Source of the DNA: Saccharopolyspora gloriosae
GTDB taxonomy: Bacteria > Actinomycetota > Actinomycetes > Mycobacteriales > Pseudonocardiaceae
Assembly: GCF_014203325.1 (NCBI RefSeq)
Contig: NZ_JACHIV010000001.1
Coordinates: forward strand, 6,759,501 to 6,823,500
Direction: 5' to 3'
DNA length: 64,000 nucleotides
Every line of letters begins with the position of its first letter. Position 1 is the stretch's first letter. Both the position numbers and the translations under genes were made by a program. Below the pieces are notes generated by a model, which searched no databases, was not told the DNA's origin, and saw only the letters and a list, made by a program, of their open reading frames with translations. Shown here piece by piece: positions 7,153 through 14,965 of the stretch.

Positions 7153-9141
7153 TTAACGCCGTTCAACACCAGATTCGTCACTATCTTCAGATACAGTCTC
7201 TTCTATCAGTACGGGCGGAGGATCGGTAACTGAAGCACCGTACTCGACCCCGATGGTGAACCAATCTTCGAGCTTTTTACCAGCCTCGCTGATAATCTCT
7301 CGCCACTTTTTCGCTGTCACCCGCGGAAGGCCCTGCTGTTGGATCACGCTGACGCCCTCTTCGTCCAGGACGGCTTCCAAATCCATGAGGCCATCCTGAA
7401 GCGCGTGCAACGCCTTGGAGACAACTCGTTGAGCTTCCATGAACGGATCGCTGGTGTCATCCGTCTGCCCGCGACCATCCCGCGGAAACAGTTCATAGCG
7501 AAGCTGCTTGTCCGTCAACGAGACGGGCTTACCTTCGCCGTTTCGGACGGGCTCTCCGCTGGCGTCCCGCAAGACAGGGCAGGAGCCATCTCGGCCATCC
7601 TTAATAATGTTCTCGAGCTGACGGATGCCAGCCGGAGTCCGTGTCATCGCCTCAAGCACGTCAGCGACCTTGCGCCGATCCGACCTAGAGCCAAGGTCGT
7701 TACGCGGAACCCTCAACACATCGTGCACAGCGACGTAGTACAGGGCTCGGACCGCCAACTCCGTGGAAGCTGCTCCGATTTCTCCGCCTTCGACCTCATG
7801 CTGAGCAGCCTTTACCAAAGCAGAAAGACTACGCCCCGTCGAACGCCACGGAGCCTTCATTGCGATTGGACCACCGTTAGTCATCACCTTGATGATGCGC
7901 TCCATGGCAGTATCTGGATACCGTAAAGTACCCCTGAACTCACGAGCCGCTAGCTCGATAGCAAAGGGGAGTTTTGTAGTCTGCCGGACCTGCACACGGC
8001 CCTTTTTCTCCCTACGGAGCACGAATGCGATCGGTTGCCGGATCACGTCATGCACCGCGGGATCCTTCGTCGTAAACAGCCACAATAGTCGCGCGAACCT
8101 GTCATCCAGGTATTCGGCCAAACCACGGTCAACAGCTTCCTTGTGGAAAATTCCACCCGCCAGCCACGAATATTCGTTTTCATTATGCAGAAGTCGTCCT
8201 CGGAAGGCTGCCTTAAGGCAGTCATCCGCAAGTACCGCGTTCTGGGCATTCTCAGCCCAGTCCACCTTAACGTTCAGGTGTTCCTGAGCAACCTTGACCT
8301 TAATCGCTTCTTCGAGATCGACGCTTCCCGGCTCATCTGGCTCAAATCCGACGATTAAGATAAAGTTCGTAGTGGCACAACGCACTCGCGCACGGTTAGC
8401 ACTCGTGATCTCCTTGGCGGGCTGCTCAACGATCGCGTTGATCTCATCGAGGAAGTCTTTCATCGGCTTAGCACTCGAGGGCGTCCGAAAGAGCGTGTCC
8501 TCCGGCATACACTCGAGTTCCTGTTGAGCCCAGCTGACTCGGGTCGAACCTTCCCGCACGTGCGGTACAGCGAGGTCAGCGCTACCATCGTCAAATTTGA
8601 TCACTGACATCACGCCGAACGGGGCATCCATGATGCCTTGTTCCCCGATCTTCGGGTACGGCTTGTTCTTGGCGCGTGTCTTCTCCATCGCCCGGTTAAG
8701 TGCAATGGCAAGCTGATCCCGCCCCGGCACGGTTAAGGTAAGTTCAGCGGCCTGCGCTTCAACTGCAGTGTTGAATATATTGTCGCCCTCTTCGACCGTT
8801 CTTCCAGCCACAGGATAGGTGTAGTCAGCAGCGTTGCGCGGATTGTTGAAGTCGGCCATTAGACGTGGCGTCCAAACCAGGCCCTCAATGTACAGGAGGT
8901 CTCCACCCGGAATCCTCATCCGGCGTGTGTTCTCTAGCTGAGGCAGTATCTGATCTGGATGTACAAACAGGGTGGACATAGCACCTGCTGCACGATCGCC
9001 CATTCCGAGCTTCTTCTTGGCCGCCGCACGCAAAGATCTGATGAGCTCCGGATCAGGCAGGGAAGGCAAGCGCCGAAGCGGGCGCGGCATCCTGGTTTCT
9101 TCGCCTTCAACTTCGGCCGGAAGCTTATTGTCACTGGCCAA
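7153..9141 (-). CDS. large protein of unknown function in the restriction-type island
   Basis: A 662-residue protein; the TTG start at 9141 has an AAGGAG box six bases upstream. No membrane segment or signal is seen. The N-terminal third has the pattern of ParB/DGQHR-type proteins: a strand-helix region near residues 84-110 (PRLMADFNNPRNA) and the segment REGSTRVSWAQQE at about 197-209, which resembles the phosphate-binding DGxxR loop of those families; this likeness is weak. The C-terminal two thirds is helical and charged, ending in an acidic tail. It is transcribed away from the HNH endonuclease gene. Base composition is lower in GC than the host, so it was probably acquired. Possibly a sensor or DNA-binding part of a defence system. 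Confidence 0.7.
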   Translation of the reverse strand: MASDNKLPAEVEGEETRMPRPLRRLPSLPDPELIRSLRAAAKKKLGMGDRAAGAMSTLFVHPDQILPQLENTRRMRIPGGDLLYIEGLVWTPRLMADFNNPRNAADYTYPVAGRTVEEGDNIFNTAVEAQAAELTLTVPGRDQLAIALNRAMEKTRAKNKPYPKIGEQGIMDAPFGVMSVIKFDDGSADLAVPHVREGSTRVSWAQQELECMPEDTLFRTPSSAKPMKDFLDEINAIVEQPAKEITSANRARVRCATTNFILIVGFEPDEPGSVDLEEAIKVKVAQEHLNVKVDWAENAQNAVLADDCLKAAFRGRLLHNENEYSWLAGGIFHKEAVDRGLAEYLDDRFARLLWLFTTKDPAVHDVIRQPIAFVLRREKKGRVQVRQTTKLPFAIELAAREFRGTLRYPDTAMERIIKVMTNGGPIAMKAPWRSTGRSLSALVKAAQHEVEGGEIGAASTELAVRALYYVAVHDVLRVPRNDLGSRSDRRKVADVLEAMTRTPAGIRQLENIIKDGRDGSCPVLRDASGEPVRNGEGKPVSLTDKQLRYELFPRDGRGQTDDTSDPFMEAQRVVSKALHALQDGLMDLEAVLDEEGVSVIQQQGLPRVTAKKWREIISEAGKKLEDWFTIGVEYGASVTDPPPVLIEETVSEDSDESGVERR

Positions 9142-9514
9142 GGTTTACTCCTTCAGTTTAGAAACCGCAGGAGACTCTCTCCCGCGAACACTTCGCGCGG
9201 GAGCTAACGCCGACCAGCTCACGCCTCGAACTTTCAGCGGATCATGCCCGCATCTGCTCGAACGGCTTAGACTGCCTATCGCGGCGTTTGCGTGACCTCT
9301 AGCTGCTTATACAGCTACTACGGGTACTTGCTACGTCCTCACGGGTCGGCGCCCGGATTCAGCCAGCCGCGACGCAGTATCACGTCGTGAAAGATCATAG
9401 CACGCTGCCAGTACGGAAGGTGGTGCGTGGATGCATCTTTTGCAGCACTGCCAGGAACCCCGACGTCGTCTACCGCATTAGACGAGCACGCGCCAGGAAA
9501 TCATTGCCGAGTCA
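9142..9514. other. divergent intergenic region of the defence-type island
   Basis: 373 bases between the unknown 662-residue protein and the HNH gene. It must carry both promoters. I see no strong repeat or reading frame in it; base composition stays lower in GC than the chromosome. Confidence 0.4.
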
Positions 9515-10453
9515 ATGACCCTGAGGGTGTGCTGGCCTACCGTAGTGATCAACACCGCTCCTCCAGCTTCGGTCGATTCAGCCGAAGTGGGGGAACAAGA
9601 TCGTCCAGCCGGCCAGCATGTGATCGTGACAGATAGAGCATTGCCCGAGCCGGGCTCCCCTGACCTCGACATCCTTCCGACAGAAGCACACCGGATGCTC
9701 TACCGTTATCTGTACGAGCGGCGATCCGACCCACCAACGATGCTTGAGATCCGAGCATATGCCGCGGAACAGACAGGAGAAGCGCACTCCCAGACTGACC
9801 GTCGTGTCCGTGACTTGCGGGATCACTTCGATGTACCGGCAGTGCGGTACGGACGCGAGCATCGCTATGTACTTACAGGCTGGTCGGCTGTAAAGAAGGC
9901 CGGTTCCCGGAAGTCCGTCAGTAGCCGTGTTCGCGCGGAAGTTCTCTCCCCACAGCGGTGTGCCCAGTGCGGGCGGAGGCCCCTCGAACACGGTATACGT
10001 CTTGAGGTTGACCACAAAGTACCCCGAGAATGGGGCGGAAACGACGAAATCGATAATCTTCAGCCTCTATGCGACGAATGCAATGCCGGAAAAAAGTCGT
10101 TTTATGTGACTTACGACGACTATGCTAATGAGATCCGAGAAGCGTCTATGCATCCTGAACCGCACGGACGAATCGGTGAACTACTCAAGGCTTTTCGTGG
10201 AGAGTGGGCCCCATCCAGCCTAATTGGCGTGGTGGCCTCAATGCAGCAGTACCAAGAGGATTGGCAGAAGCGGCTACGGGAACTGCGATTTTTAGGCTGG
10301 ATAATCGAGAGCAAGAGAATGAAGGATCCTATTTCGGGAAGAGTAAACACCTCTTACCGGGTTTCACACTGGGAGCCATGGCCGGAAGGATCCATTCGGG
10401 CCGAGGTTGCCAGGCGCGACCCTTCGAACAAGAAATATAAGCCTCGGGATTAG
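9515..10453 (+). CDS. HNH endonuclease, probable restriction enzyme
   Basis: Predicted DNA nuclease of up to 312 residues. The HNH module is complete: Cys149 and Cys152 (CAQC), the VDHKVPREWGG block with Asp166-His167, Asn181, and Cys186/Cys189 (CDEC), so a structural zinc is likely. Residues about 55-125 look like a winged-helix DNA-binding part (LRDHFDVPAVRYGREHRYVL), and the C-terminal 90 residues another (RELRFLGWIIESKR). The ATG at 9515 lacks a clear ribosome site and later starts (for example GTG at 9544) are possible. It converges with a C5 methyltransferase gene and shares a terminator with it. A type II restriction role with that methylase is inferred. Confidence 0.8.
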   Translation: MTLRVCWPTVVINTAPPASVDSAEVGEQDRPAGQHVIVTDRALPEPGSPDLDILPTEAHRMLYRYLYERRSDPPTMLEIRAYAAEQTGEAHSQTDRRVRDLRDHFDVPAVRYGREHRYVLTGWSAVKKAGSRKSVSSRVRAEVLSPQRCAQCGRRPLEHGIRLEVDHKVPREWGGNDEIDNLQPLCDECNAGKKSFYVTYDDYANEIREASMHPEPHGRIGELLKAFRGEWAPSSLIGVVASMQQYQEDWQKRLRELRFLGWIIESKRMKDPISGRVNTSYRVSHWEPWPEGSIRAEVARRDPSNKKYKPRD

Positions 10454-10462
10454 TGGACTGAT

Positions 10463-10508
10463 CCGTCGGCCTGCTACGGATTATCCTCAAAACCGTGCAG
10501 GCCGACGG
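10463..10508. terminator. shared terminator between HNH and methyltransferase genes
   Basis: Perfect 12-bp stem CCGTCGGCCTGC / GCAGGCCGACGG with a 22-base loop, between two converging genes whose stops are 68 bases apart. Confidence 0.6.
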
Positions 10509-10521
10509 GCTTCCTAGTTTG

Positions 10522-11778
10522 CTAGCTAATGCGAGCTCGATGCTTCAGGAAGAGTTCATGACGGGCATGGTCGTCCTGGCCAGTAAAGGCTCGGAACTGT
10601 CCAAGACGATACGCCGTGGCGGCCTCCCCGTTGCGGACTTCTACGTCGAAATCGTGACTGAGAAGGCTGATGCGGCGCTCGATTTCGGAGGCGTCGATCG
10701 ATGCGCCTACAGCCTGGATTATCTGCCCCTGGGTCATAAAATCATTGGCAGATTTGAGCACTTTATAAATGGGGTCGTGCTCAAGGGGTGTCCGCTCGAC
10801 TGGGCTGCCTTCGTGCCTGAAGGCACGGATGATCGCTGCCCCGACCGCGGCGGCGACTGGCGGCGGGAAGGCATTAGCAATTTGCCGGTACTTGCTCGTT
10901 TTTCGAGCTGGTATTTTCCATTCATCAATGTCAAATCCCAGAGACGGGAGCCATCCCTGCAGGCGAGCGGCCATATCCGTGGTGATCTTAGGCCCGACCT
11001 CGAACTTATCCCCGGGGTGTGGCGCGTCGTTTGCGATACCGAGAGCGTCGACGCCCATCTCTGCCCAAGCCCGCTTGGCCCGGGTAGGGCCGAGGTCGGC
11101 GCCTCCGTGCTTCTTCGACCCCCCGACGATCGTGGGAGCGATCTTGTTGGCTTGCTGCACCCACTTGGCGGTGCCCTCCCAGCCATGCGTCCCCATCAAG
11201 CCCTCCAGAGCCTGGCCCACGGTGCCCGGATCACCCTGCGGCTCAGGCCATGCAAAGTAGGCGGCATCGTCTGGGCGAAGCGCGACGAGGACGAAACGAG
11301 GCCGAAGTTGCGGCACTCCAAAATCAGAGGCCTGGAGAAGCTTCCATTCGGCGACGTAGCCGAGCTCTGTCAGGCGGTCGAGGATGTGCTGACGGTAGCC
11401 GGCAAAACGGGGCATGCTCAGGCCGCGGACGTTCTCCAGCAGGAGCGCTCGAGGCATGACGACCTCCATCTGTTCAACTGCCCAGGCGAAGAGGTCGCGC
11501 TCGTCCGTAGAGCCAAGCTGTTTGCCCGCGATCGTGAACGGCGGGCAGGGGACTCCTCCGGCGAGCAGGGAGACTCCCTTGGATCCAGCGGGGTCCCACA
11601 CCTCAATGTCTGCTACGTCTCCTTCTGCGACCTTCCAGCTCGGCCGGTTCTCACGCAGCGTGTTGCAGGCGTTACTGTCCAACTCAACCGCAAGTGCATG
11701 TTCAAAGCCTGCTTTTTCCAGGCCGAGAGCCTGGCCGCCCGCACCGGCACAAATCTCAACGACGTCGAAAGCCGACAT
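10522..11778 (-). CDS. DNA (cytosine-5-)-methyltransferase
   Basis: Transfers a methyl group from S-adenosylmethionine to cytosine C5 in DNA. The protein has 418 residues from the ATG at 11778, preceded by GAGAGGAG; a TTG codon just before it is less likely. Motif I is ICAGAGGQALGL (about 9-20), motif IV has the catalytic Cys78 in GGVPCPPF, motif VI is ENVRG (115-119), motif VIII QLRPRFVLVAL and motif X YRQIANAFPPPVAAAVG. The last 80 residues form an extra winged-helix-like part (TQGQIIQAVGASIDASEIER), unusual for this class. It is divergent from the vsr gene and convergent with the HNH gene, the usual make-up of a type II restriction-modification locus with mismatch repair. Confidence 0.93.
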   Translation of the reverse strand: MSAFDVVEICAGAGGQALGLEKAGFEHALAVELDSNACNTLRENRPSWKVAEGDVADIEVWDPAGSKGVSLLAGGVPCPPFTIAGKQLGSTDERDLFAWAVEQMEVVMPRALLLENVRGLSMPRFAGYRQHILDRLTELGYVAEWKLLQASDFGVPQLRPRFVLVALRPDDAAYFAWPEPQGDPGTVGQALEGLMGTHGWEGTAKWVQQANKIAPTIVGGSKKHGGADLGPTRAKRAWAEMGVDALGIANDAPHPGDKFEVGPKITTDMAARLQGWLPSLGFDIDEWKIPARKTSKYRQIANAFPPPVAAAVGAAIIRAFRHEGSPVERTPLEHDPIYKVLKSANDFMTQGQIIQAVGASIDASEIERRISLLSHDFDVEVRNGEAATAYRLGQFRAFTGQDDHARHELFLKHRARIS

Positions 11779-11881
11779 CAATACTCCTCTCAGGGGCTCG
11801 GCACGGCCACGGACACCTGTCAGGAGTATCTTGCCCCGTGCATGTGCTGGTACCCGTCACCGCCCTACGGTTGGTGTCTTC

Positions 11882-12382
11882 GTGTCTGGTAGCGACCGCA
11901 GCGAGGCTCGGCAGCGAGCCCACGACGCAGGCCTGTATCCCGCCCCTCTGAACGCCGGGCGCTCTCGCAACATGCAGGCGAACCGGCGGGTGAACACCAA
12001 GCCGGAAATGGTCCTACGCAAAGCCTTGCATGGGCTCGGCTACCGGTATCGCAAAGACCTCTTGCTGCGGCTCGAGGAAGGCATCCGGGTCAGACCGGAC
12101 ATCGTGTTCACAGCCCGCAAGGTCGCTGTATTCGTTGACGGCTGCTTCTGGCACGCCTGTCCGCAACACGGTCGGCAGCCGACGACGAATGAGTGGTACT
12201 GGACTCCGAAGCTCCAGCGGAACGTTGATCGTGACCAGAGAGTGAACGCGGCACTGCGCAGCAGCGGTTGGCAGGTCGTCCGGGTCTGGGAGCATGAGCC
12301 ACTGGACGACGCGATCTTGCAAGTTGAGCGAGCCATCCAGCTTGCCTACGAACTTAGGTTCGAATCTAACGGCCCCCTCTGA
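11882..12382 (+). CDS. vsr: Vsr-type very-short-patch mismatch endonuclease
   Basis: Nicks DNA at T:G mismatches formed by deamination of methylcytosine. The protein has 166 residues from GTG 11882. The typical N-terminal block RSRNMQANRRVNTKPEMVLR (about residues 27-46) is complete, which excludes the later ATG at 11972 as the start. The catalytic region RPDIVF with Asp73, then VAVFVDGCFWHACPQH with the zinc and catalytic Cys/His residues, and WQVVRVWEHE all match the family. It lies divergent from the C5 methyltransferase with 103 bases between the starts, and presumably repairs the mutational damage that this enzyme causes. It is the last gene before the element end. Confidence 0.93.
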   Translation: MSGSDRSEARQRAHDAGLYPAPLNAGRSRNMQANRRVNTKPEMVLRKALHGLGYRYRKDLLLRLEEGIRVRPDIVFTARKVAVFVDGCFWHACPQHGRQPTTNEWYWTPKLQRNVDRDQRVNAALRSSGWQVVRVWEHEPLDDAILQVERAIQLAYELRFESNGPL

Positions 12383-13085
12383 CAAAACCTGGCCTGCACC
12401 AGGGCAGGACCAGGAGTGCCCGGCCTGCTGCTAACCCCCTCAGTGCTCTCGCCTTGTTGCTGATCAGCATTCGTCCGCCTTAAGTGATCACCTCGCGCAA
12501 GCCCCACTTTTCCCTCACAAATCAGTGACAAACACCCTCAAGTGGCCATGAATAGCGTCGATTTTCTTTTGCGAAGAACCCAGTTCCTGGGCAACGTTGA
12601 TGAGCACTAGCGAACAACGACAGCCGACTGCTCCTAAAGCCGGTATCGCAGGTTCGACTTCGACCGACACCACGGCAGCCAGGCCATCGGCCGCCAGCAT
12701 GACTCAACCGGCACCGGGGTTCGCCCGCGAGGAGTCCAGGCACTCCCAGGGGCTCACGAATGTGCGTGACAACGTCCCGCCGGAGATGCTGTCTGGGGCC
12801 ACTTGAGGCCCACAGATGACGAAGGCGACGGGGCATCGTGACTGGTTGCCGCACGAAGGGCCAGCCGCGCCGCAGGTAGACGACAGTCTGGAACGCCCTC
12901 CGGAGGCAGGATTCAGCAGCAGGCAGGGGAGCTGGTAGCTCCATAGATGACCTGAGTCCCACACCTTACCCGTACAAAACAACGACAAAGGACCCGAGAA
13001 GGCCGCGTTTAGTGCGCATGTGCGTTTGCAACCCTGCCTGGTAGCGGGGAACGTCGACTGACAGCGTCAGACGTCGACAAGCGCC
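12383..13085. other. 703-base stretch at the element end, no clear gene
   Basis: Short frames exist but none has good codon use, a ribosome site and a recognisable product. Two similar phrases, read on the minus strand at about 12,510-12,535 and 12,960-12,990, would encode near-identical ten-residue starts (MSLICEGKVG and MSLFCTGKVW), so a short duplication is present. A tRNA-like fragment lies at 12,624-12,672. The stretch looks like eroded mobile-element ends. Confidence 0.4.
12624..12672 (+). pseudogene. possible degraded 3' fragment of a tRNA (anticodon CCT)
   Basis: The bases CTCCTAA (12,631-12,637) look like an anticodon loop with CCT in the middle, flanked by a nearly pairing stem (CGACT/AGCCG), then a GCAGGTTCGACT T-arm-like run and a final ACACCA. 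The T-stem no longer pairs on its 3' side. It could be an old attachment scar at tRNA-Arg(CCT) or chance. Confidence 0.25.
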
Positions 13086-13132
13086 GATTGGTAATCCGTG
13101 GGTTCTGGGTTCGATCCCCAGGCGCCCCACCA
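13086..13132 (+). pseudogene. 3' fragment of tRNA-Thr(GGT), attachment site of the element
   Basis: The bases from the anticodon loop TTGGTAA (13,088-13,094; anticodon GGT at 13,090-13,092) through a perfect T-arm (CTGGG TTCGATC CCCAG), acceptor strand GCGCCCC and ACCA end are intact, but the 5' half of a tRNA is absent upstream; the 5' side of the anticodon stem does not pair. This is what remains at one end of an element that integrates into the 3' part of a tRNA gene by a tyrosine recombinase. The intact tRNA should lie at the other end, left of the window. Confidence 0.75.
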
Positions 13133-13370
13133 TCCCGCCTGGTCAGAGCACTGGGCATCTCGTTGCTGAGCCCGGTTGCCAATTGGTTGCCAACTTCGTC
13201 GGATTGCCCGTCGGAGTCCACGAACGCCAGCGCGTCGGCGCTCGCGCGGGACTGCTGGCCTCGCCCGAAGTAGGTCATCGACACCCGGGAGCGCCCGAGC
13301 AGGTCGGCCACTTGGCGGGTGTTGAGACTGCGGTTGCCGTCGACCGAGTGTCCGGTTCCGCGCTTCCGCT
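13133..13370 (-). pseudogene. remnant of a tyrosine recombinase (integrase) C-terminus
   Basis: On the minus strand the translation contains LNTRQVADLLGRSRVSMTYF followed by GRGQQSRASADAL, like the last 60 residues of actinobacterial phage/ICE integrases (usual pattern RxVADxLGHxxVSMTxDxYxGRG). Three or four residues before the catalytic Tyr appear lost and the rest of the gene is missing. It directly abuts the tRNA-Thr fragment on the side away from the element, as an integrase of a second element placed after the same tRNA would. Not functional. Confidence 0.6.
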
Positions 13371-13422
13371 GATCCGTCGGGACCGTGTGGTCGGCGCGGA
13401 CGGCTGGTCGGTGATCAGCGCC

Positions 13423-13968
13423 TCACGACGAGTGCTTGCGCAGCAGGGACGGCGATGGCCGGAACAGCCATCGTCCTGCCACGACGTTGCCGATGGTCAG
13501 CGCGATCGGCAGGGCCGGCAGCACCAGGTATCCGAGGATGGCCGGTGTGTAGTGCACCTCGGGTCGAGGGGCGAATCCGCTCGACGTGGCGATCATCTTG
13601 GTCATGAGCCATATCGAGACACCACCGGAGAAGATCGTCCCCCCGGCCATCACGAGCATGACCCGGCGGGCTTGCCGTGCTTGAGTGGTGTTCAAGTACC
13701 CGCTCGACACGTAGGGCCGTCCGCTGACGAGCACGATCGCCGACAGCAACGCGAAGAAGTCGGCGATCACCCCGGCGCCTACGACCACGACCGTGACGGG
13801 GTTGTAGGACGTGGGGAGCGCGTATCCGAGCGGCACGACCAGGGCGCCGCACGCGACGCTCATCAGGACGGCGATGGTCCAGAGCAGGGTGGACCACCTG
13901 CGGATGGCGGTGACGGTGCCTTGCGGGACGTGCGCGAACCGCTGGGCCGGGTGGGGGCCGTAGATCAC
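13423..13968 (-). CDS. four-helix membrane protein, unknown
   Basis: A protein of about 181 residues from GTG 13968, which overlaps the stop of the small gene upstream in a GTGA junction. Four hydrophobic segments are visible: about 20-45 (TLLWTIAVLMSVACGALVV), 53-78, 90-112 and 133-158, with short loops and a basic end (RWLFRPSPSLLRKHSS). No family recognised. It is the first complete gene after the element scar, so it may be chromosomal or part of the older element remnant. Confidence 0.6.
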   Translation of the reverse strand: MIYGPHPAQRFAHVPQGTVTAIRRWSTLLWTIAVLMSVACGALVVPLGYALPTSYNPVTVVVVGAGVIADFFALLSAIVLVSGRPYVSSGYLNTTQARQARRVMLVMAGGTIFSGGVSIWLMTKMIATSSGFAPRPEVHYTPAILGYLVLPALPIALTIGNVVAGRWLFRPSPSLLRKHSS

Positions 13969-14222
13969 GAGCGAGCCTGCCGTCCGCAGTCGTCGTCGGA
14001 GAGGTCGGTGTTCGACCACTCGGTGCCGAGGTCGTAGATCTTCTGCTCGACGGTCGTGCCGTTCGTCGCCGTGTTGCCGGTGGTGAGCGCGTTTCGCGCG
14101 CAGGTCACGAGGATCGGCCGACTTTCGGGTGTCGTCCGCGACTTCCACTTCGCGCGCTTCGGTGGTGCGGCTTCGCGCAGGCCGGAGCGGAATCGAAGAT
14201 CCTCGCGACTCCGCCCGTACAT
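13965..14222 (-). CDS. small hypothetical protein coupled to the membrane protein
   Basis: Its C-terminal 47 residues look coding (VTCARNALTTGNTATNG, then an acidic end LSDDDCGRQARS) and the TGA overlaps the GTG of the following membrane-protein gene. The start is uncertain: ATG 14222 lies inside an operator palindrome of the divergent TetR gene; a GTG at 14108 gives a shorter 47-residue product. It may be the end of a larger damaged gene. No family recognised. Confidence 0.35.
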   Translation of the reverse strand: MYGRSREDLRFRSGLREAAPPKRAKWKSRTTPESRPILVTCARNALTTGNTATNGTTVEQKIYDLGTEWSNTDLSDDDCGRQARS

Positions 14223-14244
14223 GTACAGTGGGGCGTACATGTAC
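14217..14244. promoter_or_regulatory. twin palindromic operators of the TetR/P450 unit
   Basis: Two identical perfect palindromes GTACATGTAC at 14,217-14,226 and 14,235-14,244, centres 18 bases apart, about 40 bases before the TetR start. TetR regulators commonly bind such paired sites next to their own gene. Confidence 0.65.
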
Positions 14245-14282
14245 GTTTTCGCAGTTCGCGGTCGACCAGGAAGGGGTGGGGT

Positions 14283-14891
14283 GTGGCGTCGAGGGTGGTG
14301 CGGGAGCGGGTTCGGGGTGAGGTGCGGCAGGGCATCCTGGACGAGGCCGAGCGGCTGATCCGCGAGGAGGGCCTGCCGGGGTTGACGATGCGCAAGCTCG
14401 CCTCCCGGCTCGGGTACGCGCCGATGTCGCTGTACTCGTACTTCGCCGACAAGCAGGCGCTGCTGCGCGAACTCGGGCGCCAGGGCTTCGAGGTGATCGC
14501 GCGCCGCCTCGAAGGGGCGGTCGAGCGCGGCGGCGTGGACGGGGTGCGCGAGCTGCTGGTGGAGTTCGTGCGCTACGCCCACGAGGACCCGGTGCACTAC
14601 CGGGCGCTGTTCCTGGGGGACAGGCCCGTCACCGATCGGCCGGAATGCCCGGACGCGGTGAACCCGGCGTTCGCGCTGCTGTCCGAGCACGTGGCGGAAT
14701 GCGTCGCGCGGGGAGCTCTCAGCGGTGACGTGCTCGCGACGAGCACGGTGCTGTGGACCGCGGTGCACGGTGCCGCCACCGTCGTCGTCACCTTCGAGCA
14801 TTGCCCGTTCGGGTCCTGGGAAACCTACGCGGAAACGATGGTGGACACGGCGTTGGCCGGGGTCCGCGCCCGCCCGTTGACGGGCGGCTGA
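14283..14891 (+). CDS. TetR-family regulator of the adjacent P450
   Basis: A transcriptional repressor of 202 residues with a GTG start. The N-terminal helix-turn-helix is clear (AERLIREEGLPGLTMRKLASRLGYAPMSLYSYFADKQALL, about residues 21-62). The C-terminal half resembles TetR_C-type ligand domains (ELLVEFVRYAHEDPVHYRALF). It lies 74 bases before the CYP102-type gene in the same direction, and twin GTACATGTAC palindromes precede it, so it probably represses itself and the P450 until a fatty-acid-like or other hydrophobic ligand binds. In Bacillus the CYP102A1 gene also follows a TetR repressor (Bm3R1); the ligand here is unknown. Confidence 0.88.
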   Translation: MASRVVRERVRGEVRQGILDEAERLIREEGLPGLTMRKLASRLGYAPMSLYSYFADKQALLRELGRQGFEVIARRLEGAVERGGVDGVRELLVEFVRYAHEDPVHYRALFLGDRPVTDRPECPDAVNPAFALLSEHVAECVARGALSGDVLATSTVLWTAVHGAATVVVTFEHCPFGSWETYAETMVDTALAGVRARPLTGG

Positions 14892-14965
14892 ACCGTCGCC
14901 GCCGAGAGCGCGACGGAGTCGAAGCAGCGGGTTCCGGCGAACCCGATCCCCACTGGAGGGTTGAG

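Noticed and set aside
12522-12962. Minus-strand frame containing a GRSRTCDTGF-like phrase
   Set aside because: Such phrases arise from translating tRNA-like DNA in reverse; base composition and lack of a start site speak against a gene.
13009-13311. A 100-residue frame running through the tRNA-Thr fragment
   Set aside because: It joins an integrase remnant with translated tRNA sequence; treated as pseudogene plus attachment scar, not as a gene.
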